Of a DNA stretch of 64,000 nucleotides, positions 11,169 to 23,259 are shown in pieces. Numbering within the stretch: the first letter of the stretch is position 1; each line of letters starts with the position of its first letter. Made by a program: the position numbers and the translations under genes. A model generated the notes under the pieces. The model was not told the origin of the DNA. It saw nothing but the letters and a program-made list of their open reading frames with translations, and did no database searches. The stretch covers positions 18,962,501 to 19,026,500 of the forward strand of contig NW_024467106.1 of NCBI RefSeq assembly GCF_017591425.1. The letters run 5' to 3'. The DNA is from Ochotona curzoniae. Its lineage: Eukaryota; Chordata; Mammalia; Lagomorpha; Ochotonidae.

Positions 11169-11497
11169 TGGCCCAGCGGTGTGGCCTAGCGGCTAAAGTC
11201 CTCACCTTGAACGCGCCTGGATCCCATATGGGCGCCGGTTCTAATCTCGGCAATTCCACTTCCCATCCAGCTCCCTGCTTGTGGCCTGGGAAAGCAGTCC
11301 AGGACGGCCCAAAGCCATGGGACCCTGCACCCGTGTGGGAGACCTGGAGGAAGTTCCTGGCTCCTGGCTTTGGATTGGTGCAGCACCGGCCATTGTTCTC
11401 ACTTGGGGACTGAATCTTCGGACAGAAGATCTTTCTATCTATCTCTCCTCCTCTCTGTATATCTGACTTTGTAATAAAAAAAAATAAATCTTAAAAA
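11169..11497 (+). mobile_element. C-SINE with perfect 11-bp target duplication
   Basis: Near-complete sense copy. The head carries a Pol III A-box-like 'tggcctagcgg' and B-box-like 'ggttctaatct'. It is flanked by perfect duplications 'gagtgagaagg' at 11158-11168 and 11498-11508. Relatively young. Confidence 0.95.
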
Positions 11498-11669
11498 GAG
11501 TGAGAAGGCAAAAATTATGAGCCTCTAAGGTTTAAATACTTTTCTATTGACTCTAGACTACCAAGGGGTTCCATTCCAGATAGATATTCCTGATGATCTG
11601 GTTGGATTCCTGAAGTCCCTCATCTGGATATGCAAATTCCAGATATGCAAATTCTGCAACGAAACACAC

Positions 11670-11975
11670 ACACATGATTTATTTGAAAGGCAGAGAATGA
11701 GATCCATATTCTGTCTGCTGATTCTCCATCAATTGGTTGCAACAGCTGGGGCTAGGCCAGGCAGAAGTCAGGAGCAGGAATTTTTGCATGTTATGTCTGC
11801 CATGTGGGTTCCAGGGACTGAAGCAGTTGAGCCATCAGCTGCTGCTTCCCAACTGCATCAGCAAAATGCTGTGCTAGAACCCGAATAGCCAGCTTTCCAG
11901 CCAACACTGGAATAGGAGAATTCGAGCATCCCAAACAGCAGTTTAGTCTGTTACAACCCAATACCTGTTCCAACA
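11670..11975 (-). mobile_element. Old C-SINE
   Basis: Antisense; 'tgatttatttgaaaggcagag' at about 11675, core 'atgtctgccatgtgggttcc', and a head eroded around 11950-11975. Confidence 0.7.
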
Positions 11976-12182
11976 CTTTAGAGAAATCACACCCCATTGT
12001 GCTTTAGACTTTGGATGGGCACAGCTTTCTAGAGCCTGACTCTTATAGGCTGTTTTCATTAATAGTTTTGTTACCTTGTTCTGTTAGCTTTAGCAAGGAA
12101 AAAATCCTATCACCATTTATGATTTTCGGTTCTCTGATACATTCTAACTTCAAAGAATACCCACCTATATATTATTTTTTCT

Positions 12183-12496
12183 TTAAAGATTTATTTATTT
12201 TTATTGCAAAGTCATCTATACATACAGCAAGATCTTTCAACCACTGATTAATTCTCCAAGTGGCTGCAACCACCAGAACTGTGCCAATCTGAAGCCAGGA
12301 GCCAGGAGCTTCTTCTGGGTCACCCATGTGGGTATAGGGTCCCAAGACTTTGGGACATCTTCAGCTGCTTTCCCAGGCCACAAGCAGGGAGCAGAATGGG
12401 AAGTGGGGCAGCCAGGATTAGAACCTGCGCCCATGTGGGAGCCTGGTGTGTGCAAGGTGAGGACTTTAGCCATTAGGCTACCACACTGGGACCCCA
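12183..12496 (-). mobile_element. C-SINE
   Basis: Antisense copy of intermediate age with a full-length layout, from the 'aaagatttatttatttttattg' tail complement to 'accacactgggacccc' at the head. Confidence 0.9.
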
Positions 12497-12497
12497 T

Positions 12498-13989
12498 CTA
12501 TCTACTTTTGAATTGCAATGGCTATTGAATTTATGTCCACTTTCACTGTTTCCTGTTGTTGGGTTTTGAGGTGTTTCTGCGTTGTTAAAAATCAGTGCTT
12601 TCAGAAATATGTATGCACACTGGGTCACATTTCTGATTTGTGGGATTCATTTTGAGAACCTCATAAATGTTGTCTGGTAAGGTGAAATGCTTAATTTATC
12701 TCCAGATGGCACTACACATGCATAATATTGTGATGTAGTATTAGAGTACACGTTATGGTGGTTTAGAAGTAAGTTTGAAAGCTGATATCAAAAGAATTTT
12801 GTGATGAATGTGTAATAGATGTGTTGTAATTAGAACCTTAAGCCTCTAAAAATGTGAATGGTTTTATTCTAATGCTTTTTATTTATGACCATGTTAACAT
12901 TATCTCTGAAATGGAGTGTCTCTGAGGCAGTAGTTGTTGATCAACTGAAATAACTTGGTGTGTACATCCGAGGCACCATGTAGGATAAAGAAAGGCCAAA
13001 GTCAGAACATCAGAAACCACTATGATTCACAGGTAAATATTTGATTTCCACAACATTTAGCGTGTATTGAGAACTGCACGTTGCTGTGCAGTTGATGATG
13101 ACCTTGGTAGGTCATTTTTCTGTGAAAGTCTTATCTGGGGTATTCATTAATTATCTGCTTGTATACTCTTTGAGGATCTATGTTATCTTATTTTTAAAAC
13201 AGAGAAGTCTCAATGGACTTTTTATCTCTCTGGGAAATCAGACACTTTACGTGACTTTCTTTGGAGCCTAAGGAAGTGAGTGGTTAGTTTTAGGTATGAA
13301 CGAAATCTTCAAGTATGACCAACTTTTTAACTTCCTCTTTGTCCTATAAAGAAATACATGTAGCTTTCCTTATGTGAGATGAACATAAAATGATAGTTGA
13401 GGCGTTAAGAAAAGAAGTTAAAAGGGTGTAAGATGCATTATACTTACATGGAGATTTCCTGGGCCAGACAAGTCGCGTCTAGGTTATAATTTGTATAGAT
13501 GTTATTTTCATGTATGTTGTGAAGTTGATTCTGACAGTGTACATTTCTCTTTTTGCTTTAGGAATGTTTTAATCCAGTGCCTTTATGTCCCCACTCTAAT
13601 GTCATATCTGTAAGTGTCTGTTCTCCCATATGTCTAGCCTTAGAAACATATTACCTTTATTACAAGGTTTTATTTATCTTCCTATCCAGTGGGTGAATCC
13701 TCCTCATCTATTAATTTGTCTTGGCTCATTTGGTCCTTAGCATTTCTGTTTGAAATTTAGTTTCAGATTTTTCATAGTCACCCAGGATTTTACATGCAGG
13801 AAATCATTTTGATTGTAAATAAGGACAATTTTAACTGTCTCCACTCCCTACATGTTGCTAGTTGTGGTCTTGAGGTAGTTAGACTTTCCAAGAACTTGGT
13901 GAACAGTGGGAATAATAGTGGAATTCTTGTTATTCTTGACATTAAAGAAAATGTTTCTACTGATAATCTTATCCTCTACAATTTTAAAA
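12498..13989. other. Unrecognised non-coding sequence
   Basis: AT-rich with no gene. A weak, old L1-like stretch may lie at 12560-12710. Confidence 0.45.
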
Positions 13990-14215
13990 TTTAATTTGTG
14001 TTCATTTGAAAGGCAAAGAGACACACAGAGGGAAAGCAAGCGGAGGAGAGAGAGAGATTTCTCATCCACTAGTTCACTCTTTAAATACCTACAGCAGATG
14101 GGCCTACCTGTAGTGAAGTGGAGAGCTAGAAAACCAACCCAGGCTTCCCATGTGGATGATAGGGATCCAGCGACTTGAACCTGCTGCCTCCCAGGCTCTG
14201 AGTGGAAGAAGCATC
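13990..14215 (-). mobile_element. Old, truncated C-SINE
   Basis: Antisense; 'ttcatttgaaaggcaaagaga' followed by 'gggcctacctgtagtgaag' and 'aaccaacccaggcttcccatg'. The middle region is shortened. Confidence 0.65.
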
Positions 14216-14314
14216 TACACTTGTCTTACTTCCGTTTAAGAAATATTATTTTGAACAGCTTAGCCTTTGCGCATGATTTTTAGTACATTAAAAAATAGAA
14301 AGGAACTAGTATTG

Positions 14315-14600
14315 TAAAGGAACTAGTGGGTAAAGCCAGTTTGTGTTTTGCCTGTTGCATTTCTAATCCAGCTCTCTGCTAATGGCCTAGGAAAAGCAGT
14401 GAGGGATGATCCAAGTGTTTGGAGCCCTACAAGACATGTGGGAAACCCAGAGGAAGCTCCTGGCTTTAGTCTGACCCAGCCTGGCCATTGTGGCCATGTG
14501 GGCTGTGAGCCAGCAGAAGGGAAATTTCTTTTTCTGTCTCTGCTTCTCTCTCTGACTCTTTTATGTAAATAAAAAGAAAACACAATGAACAAAAAAGATT
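14315..14600 (+). mobile_element. Old C-SINE
   Basis: Sense; 'aatccagctctctgctaatgg', 'catgtgggaaacccagagg', a tctgtctctgcttctctctc stretch, and tail 'taaataaaaagaaaacac'. Confidence 0.75.
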
Positions 14601-15348
14601 AAATATGAGGTTGTTGTTATACATATGTTTAGTTAAAGTTTGACTTCAAAAGGACACAACTCAGGAGGTTCTATTTTATGGGGAAGAATAGTAAAACCTG
14701 TATTTTCACTGAAAAGTAACAAACCTTTTGATATAACTGTTCTGGGCAGTATTTCAGAGCTGCCAATTAAAAATTCTTGTAATGATACAAGTTTCTGTTT
14801 TTGAGCTGTCTCTCTAGACGGGTGAATTTTATGCCGGACAGTGCAGGCCTGGACTTTGGAATTACAACTGTTCTACGTTTACCAACTGTATGGATCCCAG
14901 CTGATTTCAGAGGCGTATTTGTTTGGGCAAGAACAGCCATACACTTGGGCACACTAACTGTGGAGGGGTACAGTACTTGCTGTCTTACAAGCCTGGCTCT
15001 ACTGCTTTGCCTTTGTACAGTGAGGTGGTGAGCACTCAGCACCATTAAAAAGATGATTACCTATGACCACCTCTGCAGGCCCTGCACACTGACTGCCAGC
15101 ATGCCCCATTCGCCTAAGAAGTCATCCAATCAAAGTGGACCTAGGCTATTGCTTTTAAAGTTACAAGACAGTGCTAAGAGATTTGGCTAGTGACAGGAGA
15201 AATTTTTACATTAGAATCTTATGAACAAAATCTTTGCAAGTGGATTCTTTAACATTCAGAAACCCATGGGTTATTTACGGTGGTTAATGACTTATGAAAA
15301 AATTCAGTTGTAAAGGGCTTCTAAAAGTCAATGGGAGAATAGTGGTGT
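14601..15348. other. Unrecognised sequence with overlapping chance ORFs
   Basis: 14767-15045 is open on both strands (76 and 92 codons) and less AT-rich than its surroundings. I recognise neither translation, and no splice-flanked exon structure is evident. Confidence 0.4.
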
Positions 15349-15700
15349 TATAAACTGAATATTTTTACTCCCTTCCCAAGTCCTCCTCCCATTCATATGG
15401 AAGTACAAGGTGATGACATTGGGAGGTGTGGCTTTTGGGAAATCATTACCTCATGAGTCTGGAGCCCTTGCAAAGATGGTTTAGTGTTTTTATAAAAGAT
15501 AGTCTGGGGATCTCACTGGTCTCTCTACTGGGGATATAAAGAGAAAGGCACCATCCAGCTGCATTCCAGGGCAGGGCCCTGTCAGAACCCACCTGTGCTG
15601 GCACCCTGATTTGACACTTGCACTCTTTAGGTCTGTGACAAAGAACTGTTTAAGCTACCAGTATTTTCCAGAATTTTGTCAGAGTAGCTTGAATTGGCTA
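15349..15700 (+). mobile_element. MLT1-type MaLR LTR (ERVL-MaLR), solo
   Basis: In order: 'ttataaactgaatattttta', 'ttcatatgga', 'gtgatgacattgggaggtg', 'cctcatgagtctggagccctt', 'ataaaagatagtctgggga', 'gagaaaggcacc', 'cagggccctgtcagaaccc', 'ggcaccctgatttgacac', then 'gaactgtttaagctaccag'. This is the layout of a MaLR-type LTR (MLT1-like) with a diverged polyadenylation region. No internal retroviral sequence adjoins it, so it is an old solo LTR with no coding capacity. Confidence 0.7.
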
Positions 15701-15967
15701 AAGCAAGTCATGAGCCATACAATGTTGGCTACTTCCTGATGCCATTCTTGGTCCCATTTTCTACATACTGAGGTGAAGTAGAGGTGTAATGTGTAGCTGT
15801 TCTTTTTCAGCAATAAAACCATTCATTAGAAACTGATTGCTTTTAATTCAGCTCCATCTACACTGCACTCAGCTAATATTTCTGCCAGGTTCTTACAAAT
15901 GGCTGGCTGCTATTCTTGGTTTTAGAACTGTTTTGCTTTTTTTTGTTTGTTTGTTTGTTTCTGTTTT

Positions 15968-16258
15968 TGAAGATTCATCTTATTTTTATTTGAAGATATA
16001 TTTACAGGAAGAAGGAGAAATACAAGAGAGAAATATCTTCCATCTGTGGGTTCAAGTCCCAAATGGCTGTAATGGCCAGAACTGGGCTGATCTGAAGTCA
16101 GGAGCCAGGAGCTTCACCCATGTGGGTGCAGGGTCCTAAGGGACTCTGCTGATTTCCTAGGCCACAAGCTGAGAGCTTGATAAGAGGTAGAACAGCCAGG
16201 GCATGAATGGGTGCCCATATGGAATGCTGGCCCTCATAGATGGACGATTAACCTGTTG
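15968..16258 (-). mobile_element. C-SINE, next to (GTTT)n
   Basis: Antisense; tail complement after a short (GTTT)n run at 15944-15961, core 'ttcacccatgtgggtgcagg', and head near 16258. A short internal deletion lies in the core. Confidence 0.8.
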
Positions 16259-16889
16259 AGTTTTTGTTTGTCTTTATGTGTATTTTAACTGGAAATTGGG
16301 TGGAGACAGATCAGGAAATGTGGGCTGAAGTCATGTTTATTCAGAAGTCAGTTTTTGTGACTATTTGCAAGACTTAATGATTTTACCAGTTTTTGGGCCT
16401 GATGACATATCTCTGTTGAACTAATTTCAGAGATTTTAAAAGTCACTATTTCTTGCAAAGATTGGTATAGGAACTCAGAGAATAGTATATAGGAATTATC
16501 TTTTGACAGATGAAACTCCGTTTCCAAATGATATAAAACTCACTTGTGTCCACATCTCTCTACTTTCCTTTAGTTTTACAATTTACTGACTCAAAGCTAT
16601 GCATGAGTTAGTTATTACTTTTCCAATTAAGCTATGCTGTAATCTTATCCTATGAACAGGAAATTAAGAAGACTTAGAACTGTTGGCTATCCCGTTTTTT
16701 AAAACAGCCGAGTATTGACTTTGTCAAATCTAAAGTTGGGTTTGGTGACATCCTCCACTATTCAGATCAACAGTATTAAGTAGTTTCTAAGACAGTATTT
16801 AGTTTACCGACTAAGTTGTCTGCATCCCATGGCATGTCTGGGATGGATTTCTGTCTCTGGCTCCTAACTTCTCATTCCTGTGAATGTAA

Positions 16890-17070
16890 ACTTTGGGAGG
16901 CAGCAGTAATGGTTGAAGTGTTGAGTTCCTGCAAGCTGTGTGGGAGACTAGGATTGAGTTCCCAGTTTTTCTCCCTAGTCCAGTCTTGATTGATCATTGT
17001 AGGCATTTGAGAAGTAAATCTCAAATGATAAACCTGTCTGTCCTACTGCTTCTCAATTAAAAACATTAAA
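16890..17070 (+). mobile_element. Old C-SINE fragment
   Basis: Sense; 'gggaggcagcagtaatggttg', 'tgtgggagactaggattgag', 'gcatttgagaagtaaatctc', and tail 'caattaaaaacatt'. Confidence 0.6.
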
Positions 17071-17554
17071 AAATTTTTTTGCTAAAACTTCCCTCCATAG
17101 ATTGAGTCATATAATGATGTGCTGAGTACATTTTGCAGCTCTCATTCTCGTAGACATTTGCTGGGATGAGGTCCTGCTCAAAAACAACATGTCCTTAGAA
17201 GCTTCATTAAGTGTGTGCTTTTAATGTCCAAGATTGCTAAATGGTAATGTCTGACCTCAGATCTTTTGTTCCCTGGCTCATGGAATTTCAACAGGAGTCT
17301 CTATTGACTAATTCAAAAGCACTCTCCTAAGAAAGCTGCAGTCCTCATAATTGAAAAGGTGAAATGGATTCAGGTTTAATTTATTTTTTAATGCAAAATT
17401 TTCCTTTATGCCCAATATCAGAAGCACCTGAAATTGTTTTAAAGCAAAACCACTGATCACTTCAGACACTTCTCAGAGATTTCAGTCTGGAACGGTCTGC
17501 TTTTTGATTTAATCAAAGACTTTTTGAGACACTTGTTGCATGAAACAGACAGTG

Positions 17555-17755
17555 ATTCTGTAAGTCTGACCCCAGGTCCAGAAGCATCAGCATCACTTGG
17601 GAGCTTGTGAGTAAAAGCAAGTACGTGTCCCTCCACCACCAGACCTACCAAATCAGAAACCCCACAGGGTGAAACCTGGCCCTGTGTGTTTGAACAAAAC
17701 CTTCCAGTGAATTCTGGTTGCTAATGCATGCTGCATTTTGAGAATGACTGCTCCT
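17555..17755 (+). mobile_element. MER5-type hAT DNA transposon
   Basis: 'agcatcagcatcacttggga', 'caccaccagacctaccaaat', 'gtgtttgaacaaaaccttcc', then 'gcattttgagaatgactgctcc'. This is the MER5A order from near the left to the right terminus. Non-coding. Confidence 0.75.
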
Positions 17756-17940
17756 GGTTTGTAGTTATTTATCTGGCTTTCAGCCTAAACTCATGGAGGA
17801 TACTTGTTAAAAAAAAATACAGATTCTTGATTCTTCCCTATACAGAGTTTGATTTGATAGCATGGGCTTGGCCCAAGAATCCATACATATTCTTTGGTAA
17901 AGCTTGCTCTGCTATTACTTTGTGATTTGTATTAGGTCAT
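17756..17940 (+). mobile_element. Second MER5-like relic
   Basis: Follows the previous element directly: 'ctttcagcctaaactcatgg', 'tacttgttaaaaaaaaatac', and 'gattcttccctatacagag' resemble the same family but are more diverged. Confidence 0.45.
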
Positions 17941-18195
17941 TCAGTAGCTCTAAATGTAGAATGTACTACGTTTGCTTCCAGGCAAGTGCTTTTCCTGACA
18001 AGAACCCTGAATTAGAAAATGGCATTTACTCATAGGATTGCTTTGGAATTGCAGAGACTGTAAAAATACAAGTGTCTAAAAAGCTGTGCTTTTTTTTTCC
18101 TATTTTAGTTTCATGGGTGATATAGCATCTGAGATTTTTTCCTCTGTAGTATGTATCGAGGGTTCATAGAAGAAGAGATTGCTATGTCAGTAAAA

Positions 18196-18462
18196 ATTTA
18201 ATCATTTATTTAAGGAGATACAAAGAGAGCTTGATCTTCATCTGTTGGGTCATGCCTCAGATATGCGTACTGGCCAAGGCTGGGCTAAAGCTAGGAGCCA
18301 GAAGCTTCATCTAGATCTTCCACGTGAGTGTCAGGGGCCCAAGCAGTTGTGCCCTCGTCAGCAGCTTTCTCAGCAACAGTAGCAGGGAGGTGGATCAGAA
18401 GTGGAGCAGCTTGGGCTCGAACCAGCACTCATATGAAATGTTGGTGCAGCTCCAACTTTATA
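18196..18462 (-). mobile_element. Old C-SINE
   Basis: Antisense; 'atcatttatttaaggagatac' tail side, 'tagatcttccacgtgagtgtc' core, and 'gcactcatatgaaatgttgg' head side. Confidence 0.72.
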
Positions 18463-20559
18463 TATTCTGTGTCACATGAAAACCATGACTGCAACTTATG
18501 TAGATGAAAATAGTGCCCCTCTCTCATTAAGTAAAATACAACTCTTATTTTTCTTTTTTGATTTAGTTACCAGAGAGATCAAAATAAAACTTTGGAATCA
18601 ATTTGGAAATACCTGTTGCCCTTGTGCACTTTCCTGCGTGACTCTAGTTCCTTTATCACCTTCTATAACTGGTGTGAAACTTGTTTGGAGACAAGAGAGA
18701 GTCCGAAAACTACATAACCAATAAAATATCTGTGCTTTGCTTTGGGCTTCTTGTCTGGCAAACTCACCTGTTTCTGGCTTAGTGTCTCTCCATCCACACG
18801 TACTACAGTCTTTGGTAGCTTGCATGGGAAATAGTTAATGTTTCCCAGTACCAGGCACTGACATAGGCAATAGGGGAAATCTGGTTCATTTTGTTTCAAA
18901 ACACACCATACCTCAATTAAGTACAAACAGCTGTGATGTGGGCATGGGGCCAAGGAAATCAGCCTGGCGCTGTGAACTCCAGCTGAGAGCAGTTCATGGA
19001 ACAAGGAAGGGCCTGAGAGCAGGCTCTACAAGGAAGCCATCAGGCCCCAGGCGGAGCAGGGTCCTTGTAGGTTGCCCTTGTCACCTCCACAACACAGAGA
19101 AGCTGAGGTGATCTGTAGAGAGGTGAGAGGTGGTGGCTGTTTTTTTTTTCTTTGAGTCACTTTTTTTGTGGTGGCTTCATCACACCACTTTTTAATCTCT
19201 TGCAGCCCAGAACGATAATACTGTAAAATGGGGGAAACCTGGGAACACACAGCCTTTGTACATCTACTCCCTGCTTATTTTATCGACGGAACCTGGCTTA
19301 ACACAGCAACCACATTGACCCTGTACTTACAGCATTCTGCTTCCTTCTCAAGCCCCAGGATATGCTTGGTCAGGTAAAAACCACAGCTACTGGTTCCATT
19401 TGGTTGTTTCTTCTCTTACCAGATACTCCAGTTACTATCAGTTTAGCAGTAAACTTGTTTTTTTCATAGCAGATTTCTCTTGAGCCACAGTTTCTAAAGT
19501 TATGTACAAGGCTTTGTCTCCTCGTGGGAGTGGCTGTGACAACCCTTTCCACACTAGCTGACTGGGTGATACTCTTCATCCACAACATATTGAAGTATCC
19601 GTTCTGTGTTTTTCTGGATGTGCAAGGCAGCATCTTTCAGGCTAAGGATTAACGGGCTTGAAATCTTGAAAGCAAGGGCATCACAGCTGGTATTAGGTCT
19701 CTGGTTGTTTTTTGTAGGTCACGTGTCGCGCAGATAGGGACCGTGTGGCTATTTTGTGGTTTTGCTATCTCTTCACAGAACTTTGTAAAGAAAGCCCCTT
19801 TTTTTCTTTCATGTTCTGTTGCTTGCTGGACAAACAGCTTCAGCAGTTTTTGCCAAAGGCTTTTCCTGTGACACTCAAGCCCCTTTCCTAGCAGGAAAAC
19901 AGAAAACAGGAGTCAGAAGACCATTCATGTAAGTTGGGAAGGGGCTTCCCGGTTTGTTGGTTTTTCTTGGTTAGTAACTACCATTGTCAATAGAGGAAAT
20001 TCATTTCCTTTTTCTTTTGTCTTTTCTTTCCTCATCTCTTCAACATAGTGGAAATAGGTAGGCTATTACTTACGGAAATGTTATATGAAAGAATTGAGCT
20101 CAGCCTGGTGTTCCCGAACCCTCAACTTGGTCATATTTTGCACAGTTGTGAGTTGGAGGAAACTGAAATATTTACCTATCTTCTGGCCAGCTGGGAGTAA
20201 TTCATCCGCTAGTTTTCTTTAGATTCTTCTCCATACTTACTGTTTTGAAGAGATATTCACTGAGGAACAACTCTGGGTACTGGGAGTAAGATAGGAAATG
20301 AAATGCCTCATTTTCCCAGGCTGAAGCCTATATTAGGACTGAATTCAACAAGTGTATATTATTTTTTCCCTCTCAGAATTCTGGGTAGGATGCATAAAAT
20401 CTAGACTTAAGGTTGTATACTGATTTTTTTTTTTTTCTAAAACAACTATCATCTCCCATTTAATTAGAGGCCAGAGAAGGAAACCAAGTTTCTTATTTGG
20501 CTCTTGGACTTTGAAAATAAACAAACCGTTCAGATTTTTGAATAGCACATTGTGAGCCA
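18463..20559. other. Unrecognised, repeat-poor sequence
   Basis: About 2.1 kb in which I recognise no mobile element. ORFs are short and lie on both strands. Such a repeat-poor stretch inside a repeat-dense intron may hold regulatory sequence, but nothing specific is visible. Confidence 0.45.
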
Positions 20560-21004
20560 AAGAGCGTCTGGAAGAGATTCTTGTCACTGGTAGGCAGGAG
20601 AAATGTCGTAAGTCACTGCCTTCAAAGAACACAGCGCCTTGTGGCAGTTCGCTGCTGGGCACAGAAGGGCTTGGCATGGTTGGAGCAGAGCTTTCTGCGC
20701 TTCGGGCTGAGTGTAAATGCATCGCCGTGGCTCAAGCACTGCAGAAACTGGACTCGTGTGATGCCGCCTGCGTTGTTTACTGTGTTCCAGACTTCTCCTT
20801 TTGCAAAAGACCTCTCTGACTTCTGGCACCCTGCCCCTTCGACTTTGCGATTTGTCTGAGACGTCTTTTCCTGTCTAAAAAACCTGTCTCTGAAAGCAGA
20901 CGCATGTGTGTCTGGGATCATCATCTAATTTAAAACAGCGACTTCCAGCCAGCTTTGAAAAATCTTTTAAAATTAAATTGATTCTTGGCTTGTCTGTGTT
21001 AACA
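20560..21004 (+). other. CpG-enriched unique block ending at a strong splice-donor motif
   Basis: GC content reaches 70 of 120 bases at 20641-20760, and 20581-20940 contains about 15 CpG by my count, well above the surrounding intron. The block ends before 'aaca|gtaagt' at 21005. It could be an enhancer, or an alternative first or leader exon of LPAR1. No ORF in it resembles a known protein. Confidence 0.3.
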
Positions 21005-21439
21005 GTAAGTAGTGGCACCTGAGAACTTTCTTCCATTTTAAAAAGCATTTTGTTTTAGGTGATCATGTTCTTTGCCCCTGTTCCTTCCCGCTCGTGTTCC
21101 CCCACTGCGCCTCTTCTCTGAACTTGGCAGAAAAATTACCAAGACAGTACACAAATGTAAAGACCTCTTATCATCGAGTCAGTTCAGATGCTCTGACCAG
21201 CTCAAATACTTCCTCACCTGCTTCTTAAAATATTCTCACATAGCTGTGAAACAACCTCTGAAACCAGTCAATTAATATTACCTTATTATCTGATTTTCAG
21301 ATTCCACTCAAGTTGGCTCTAATTGCCACACCAGTCTCTTTGCTAGTAAATGATCTTGCAGTGAGCTTAGTTGCCCTGCTTCTTCCTAATCTTTTTTTTT
21401 CAGTTGTTTTCCTTTTGTTAGTGCTTGTATGACATTGGC

Positions 21440-21732
21440 CTTTAAATGAAAAAGAAATGATTAACGAGACAGAGCTATCATCTTCTGCTCACTCCCCAAG
21501 TGTCTGCAACAATTACAGTGAGGCCAGACTTGAAGCCAGGGGCTGAGAATTCATCTCGAGTCTCCTGTGTAGGTGGCATGGACCCAACTATTCCAGTCCT
21601 TACCGACGCCTGCCGGGGTGCACCTTACCAGGAAGATGGATCAGGAGTGGACCCACAGCACTCTGATATGGATATGGGTGTCTCGAAGCAGTGTCTTAAC
21701 CCCGATGCCAAATGTTCACCCCTGCCATAAAA
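21440..21732 (-). mobile_element. C-SINE, diverged
   Basis: Antisense; 'cactccccaagtgtctgcaac', 'gagtctcctgtgtaggtgg', and the head side around 21660-21730. The tail region near 21440 is degraded. Confidence 0.72.
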
Positions 21733-22079
21733 TGTTGAAGACCATGGCCCAGCTGTTACTATTTTTTTTCTAGAATGTTCTTTACTTTGGGCTTGTTTCA
21801 CTTTTCTTGATTAAATTTAGATTTTTAAACCTTTGGTAGAAATACCAACAGAAATCCTATTCTCATTGCATCCTCTCAGATGGCGTAAACATTCGGTTTG
21901 TTCCCTTACTGGTAATGTTTGATCACTTAATTAAGGTCATATCTCCCAGGCTTCTCTATTATAAAGTTGATTGTTTTCCTCTTAGCATTAAATAACTGTT
22001 TTGTAGAGAAGTATTTGAGTCTATGTGAATATTCGATTTTTGTCAAATTTTGTTTATATTTGACCACGATGCACGCTTG

Positions 22080-22378
22080 CATTTTCTGTGCTCTTATGTA
22101 ATGGTGTACAAGTAGTGCTGTGTTTTGCATGACTTCATTTATTTGGCTTGATCACTTTGTGGTTGATAACATGCTATTGTGTGAGTCAATGGTTCATTTC
22201 TTTATATTGCACAGTAGTATCTCATTGCTTGAGTATGCAGCACTTCATGAAGTGACATCTGAACTATTTCTAGTTTTTGGCCGTTATGGCGAAAAACGAC
22301 TGTAAGCATCTATGTGAAAGTCTTTGCATAGACTTTTCCTTGGTAAATGTCTAGAATGAAATGTCTGACTTTGAAGAT
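22080..22378. mobile_element. Ancient L1-type relic
   Basis: 'gcttgatcactttgtggttga', 'aactatttctagtttttggc', and 'tggtaaatgtctagaatgaaa' follow an old L1 (L1M-type) 3' segment seen in many mammals. The same segment recurs, less eroded, at 24150-24610. Confidence 0.45.
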
Positions 22379-22682
22379 TTTTTTAAAGAATGCGTTTAGT
22401 TGTTTGTAAGATAGAGTGACAGAGAGAGACAGATCTGCTATTTCACTCCCTGCAAATGCCAGCAATAGCTTGGGATTGGCCACCAAGAAACTAGGAGCCA
22501 GGAACTCCAGATGGGTCTCCCACATGTGTGCAAGGGGCCCAAGCACTTTGGCTGTCATCCTCTTCATTTTTTCTGTTACATTAGCAAAACACAGTATTTG
22601 AAACAGAGCAGCTGAGACTGGGACTAGTATGCTGATATGGGATGTATGTAGTCCAAGTGTTGGCTTAACCCACAGCGTCAAG
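22379..22682 (-). mobile_element. C-SINE, diverged
   Basis: Antisense; it interrupts the old L1-type sequence to its left. Core 'gggtctcccacatgtgtgc' at 22515 and head at 22680. Confidence 0.8.
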
Positions 22683-22934
22683 ATGACCATTTATTTCATT
22701 TGGTGTTATCCTGGTGTATATACATAGAACACTCCGATTTCATGTTTGTGTACCAGTATGTGTTCTGCAATGCTTGTTTTTAAGTTTGTTGTCTTGCTAT
22801 TTATTTGTCCCATCTGTTTACATTTTGGCACTTGATATATTTTGTCTTGTTGAATATTGGCTGAATTATTCATTGTGCTGTTAGTGGTTGATTCAGTGTC
22901 TATAGTAAGATTTAGTTTCTTTTAGCCTATTTTT

Positions 22935-23259
22935 TTAAAGATTTATTTTTATTATTTTCTTATTGGAAAGGCGGATATACAGAGAGGAGAGACAGAGAGG
23001 AAGATCTTCCGTTCGGTGATTCACTCCCCAAGTGAGCGCAATGGCCGATACTATGCCAATCCAAAGCCAGGAGCCTCTTTCGGGTCTCCCACGCGGGTGC
23101 AGGGTCCCAAAGTTTTGGGCCGTCCTTGACTGCTTTCCCAGGCCACAGGCAGGGAGCTGGAAGGGAAGCAGGGCTGCCGGGACAGAACCGGTGCCCATAT
23201 GGGCTCCAGGGCGTGCAAGGCAAGGACCTTAACCACTTGCGCCACCACGCCGGGCCCAT
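22935..23259 (-). mobile_element. Young C-SINE with 16-bp target duplication
   Basis: Almost unmutated antisense copy, from 'aaagatttatttttattattt' to 'ccaccacgccgggccc'. Perfect duplications 'cttttagcctattttt' lie at 22919-22934 and 23260-23275. One of the youngest insertions in the window. Confidence 0.97.

Noticed and set aside
11169..11240. tRNA gene
   Set aside because: A-box and B-box-like motifs are present, but they belong to the tRNA-derived head of a C-SINE; no full cloverleaf is evident.
14767..15045. Bidirectional ORF pair (76 and 92 codons)
   Set aside because: No domain, no splice-flanked exon structure, and no repeat assignment; considered chance.
15349..15700. Endogenous retrovirus with genes
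   Set aside because: Only a degraded solo LTR is visible; no gag, pol or env sequence lies nearby.
20345..20722. 125-codon - strand ORF
   Set aside because: No recognisable domain; it overlaps other open frames on both strands in the CpG-enriched block and extends into T-rich low-complexity sequence.
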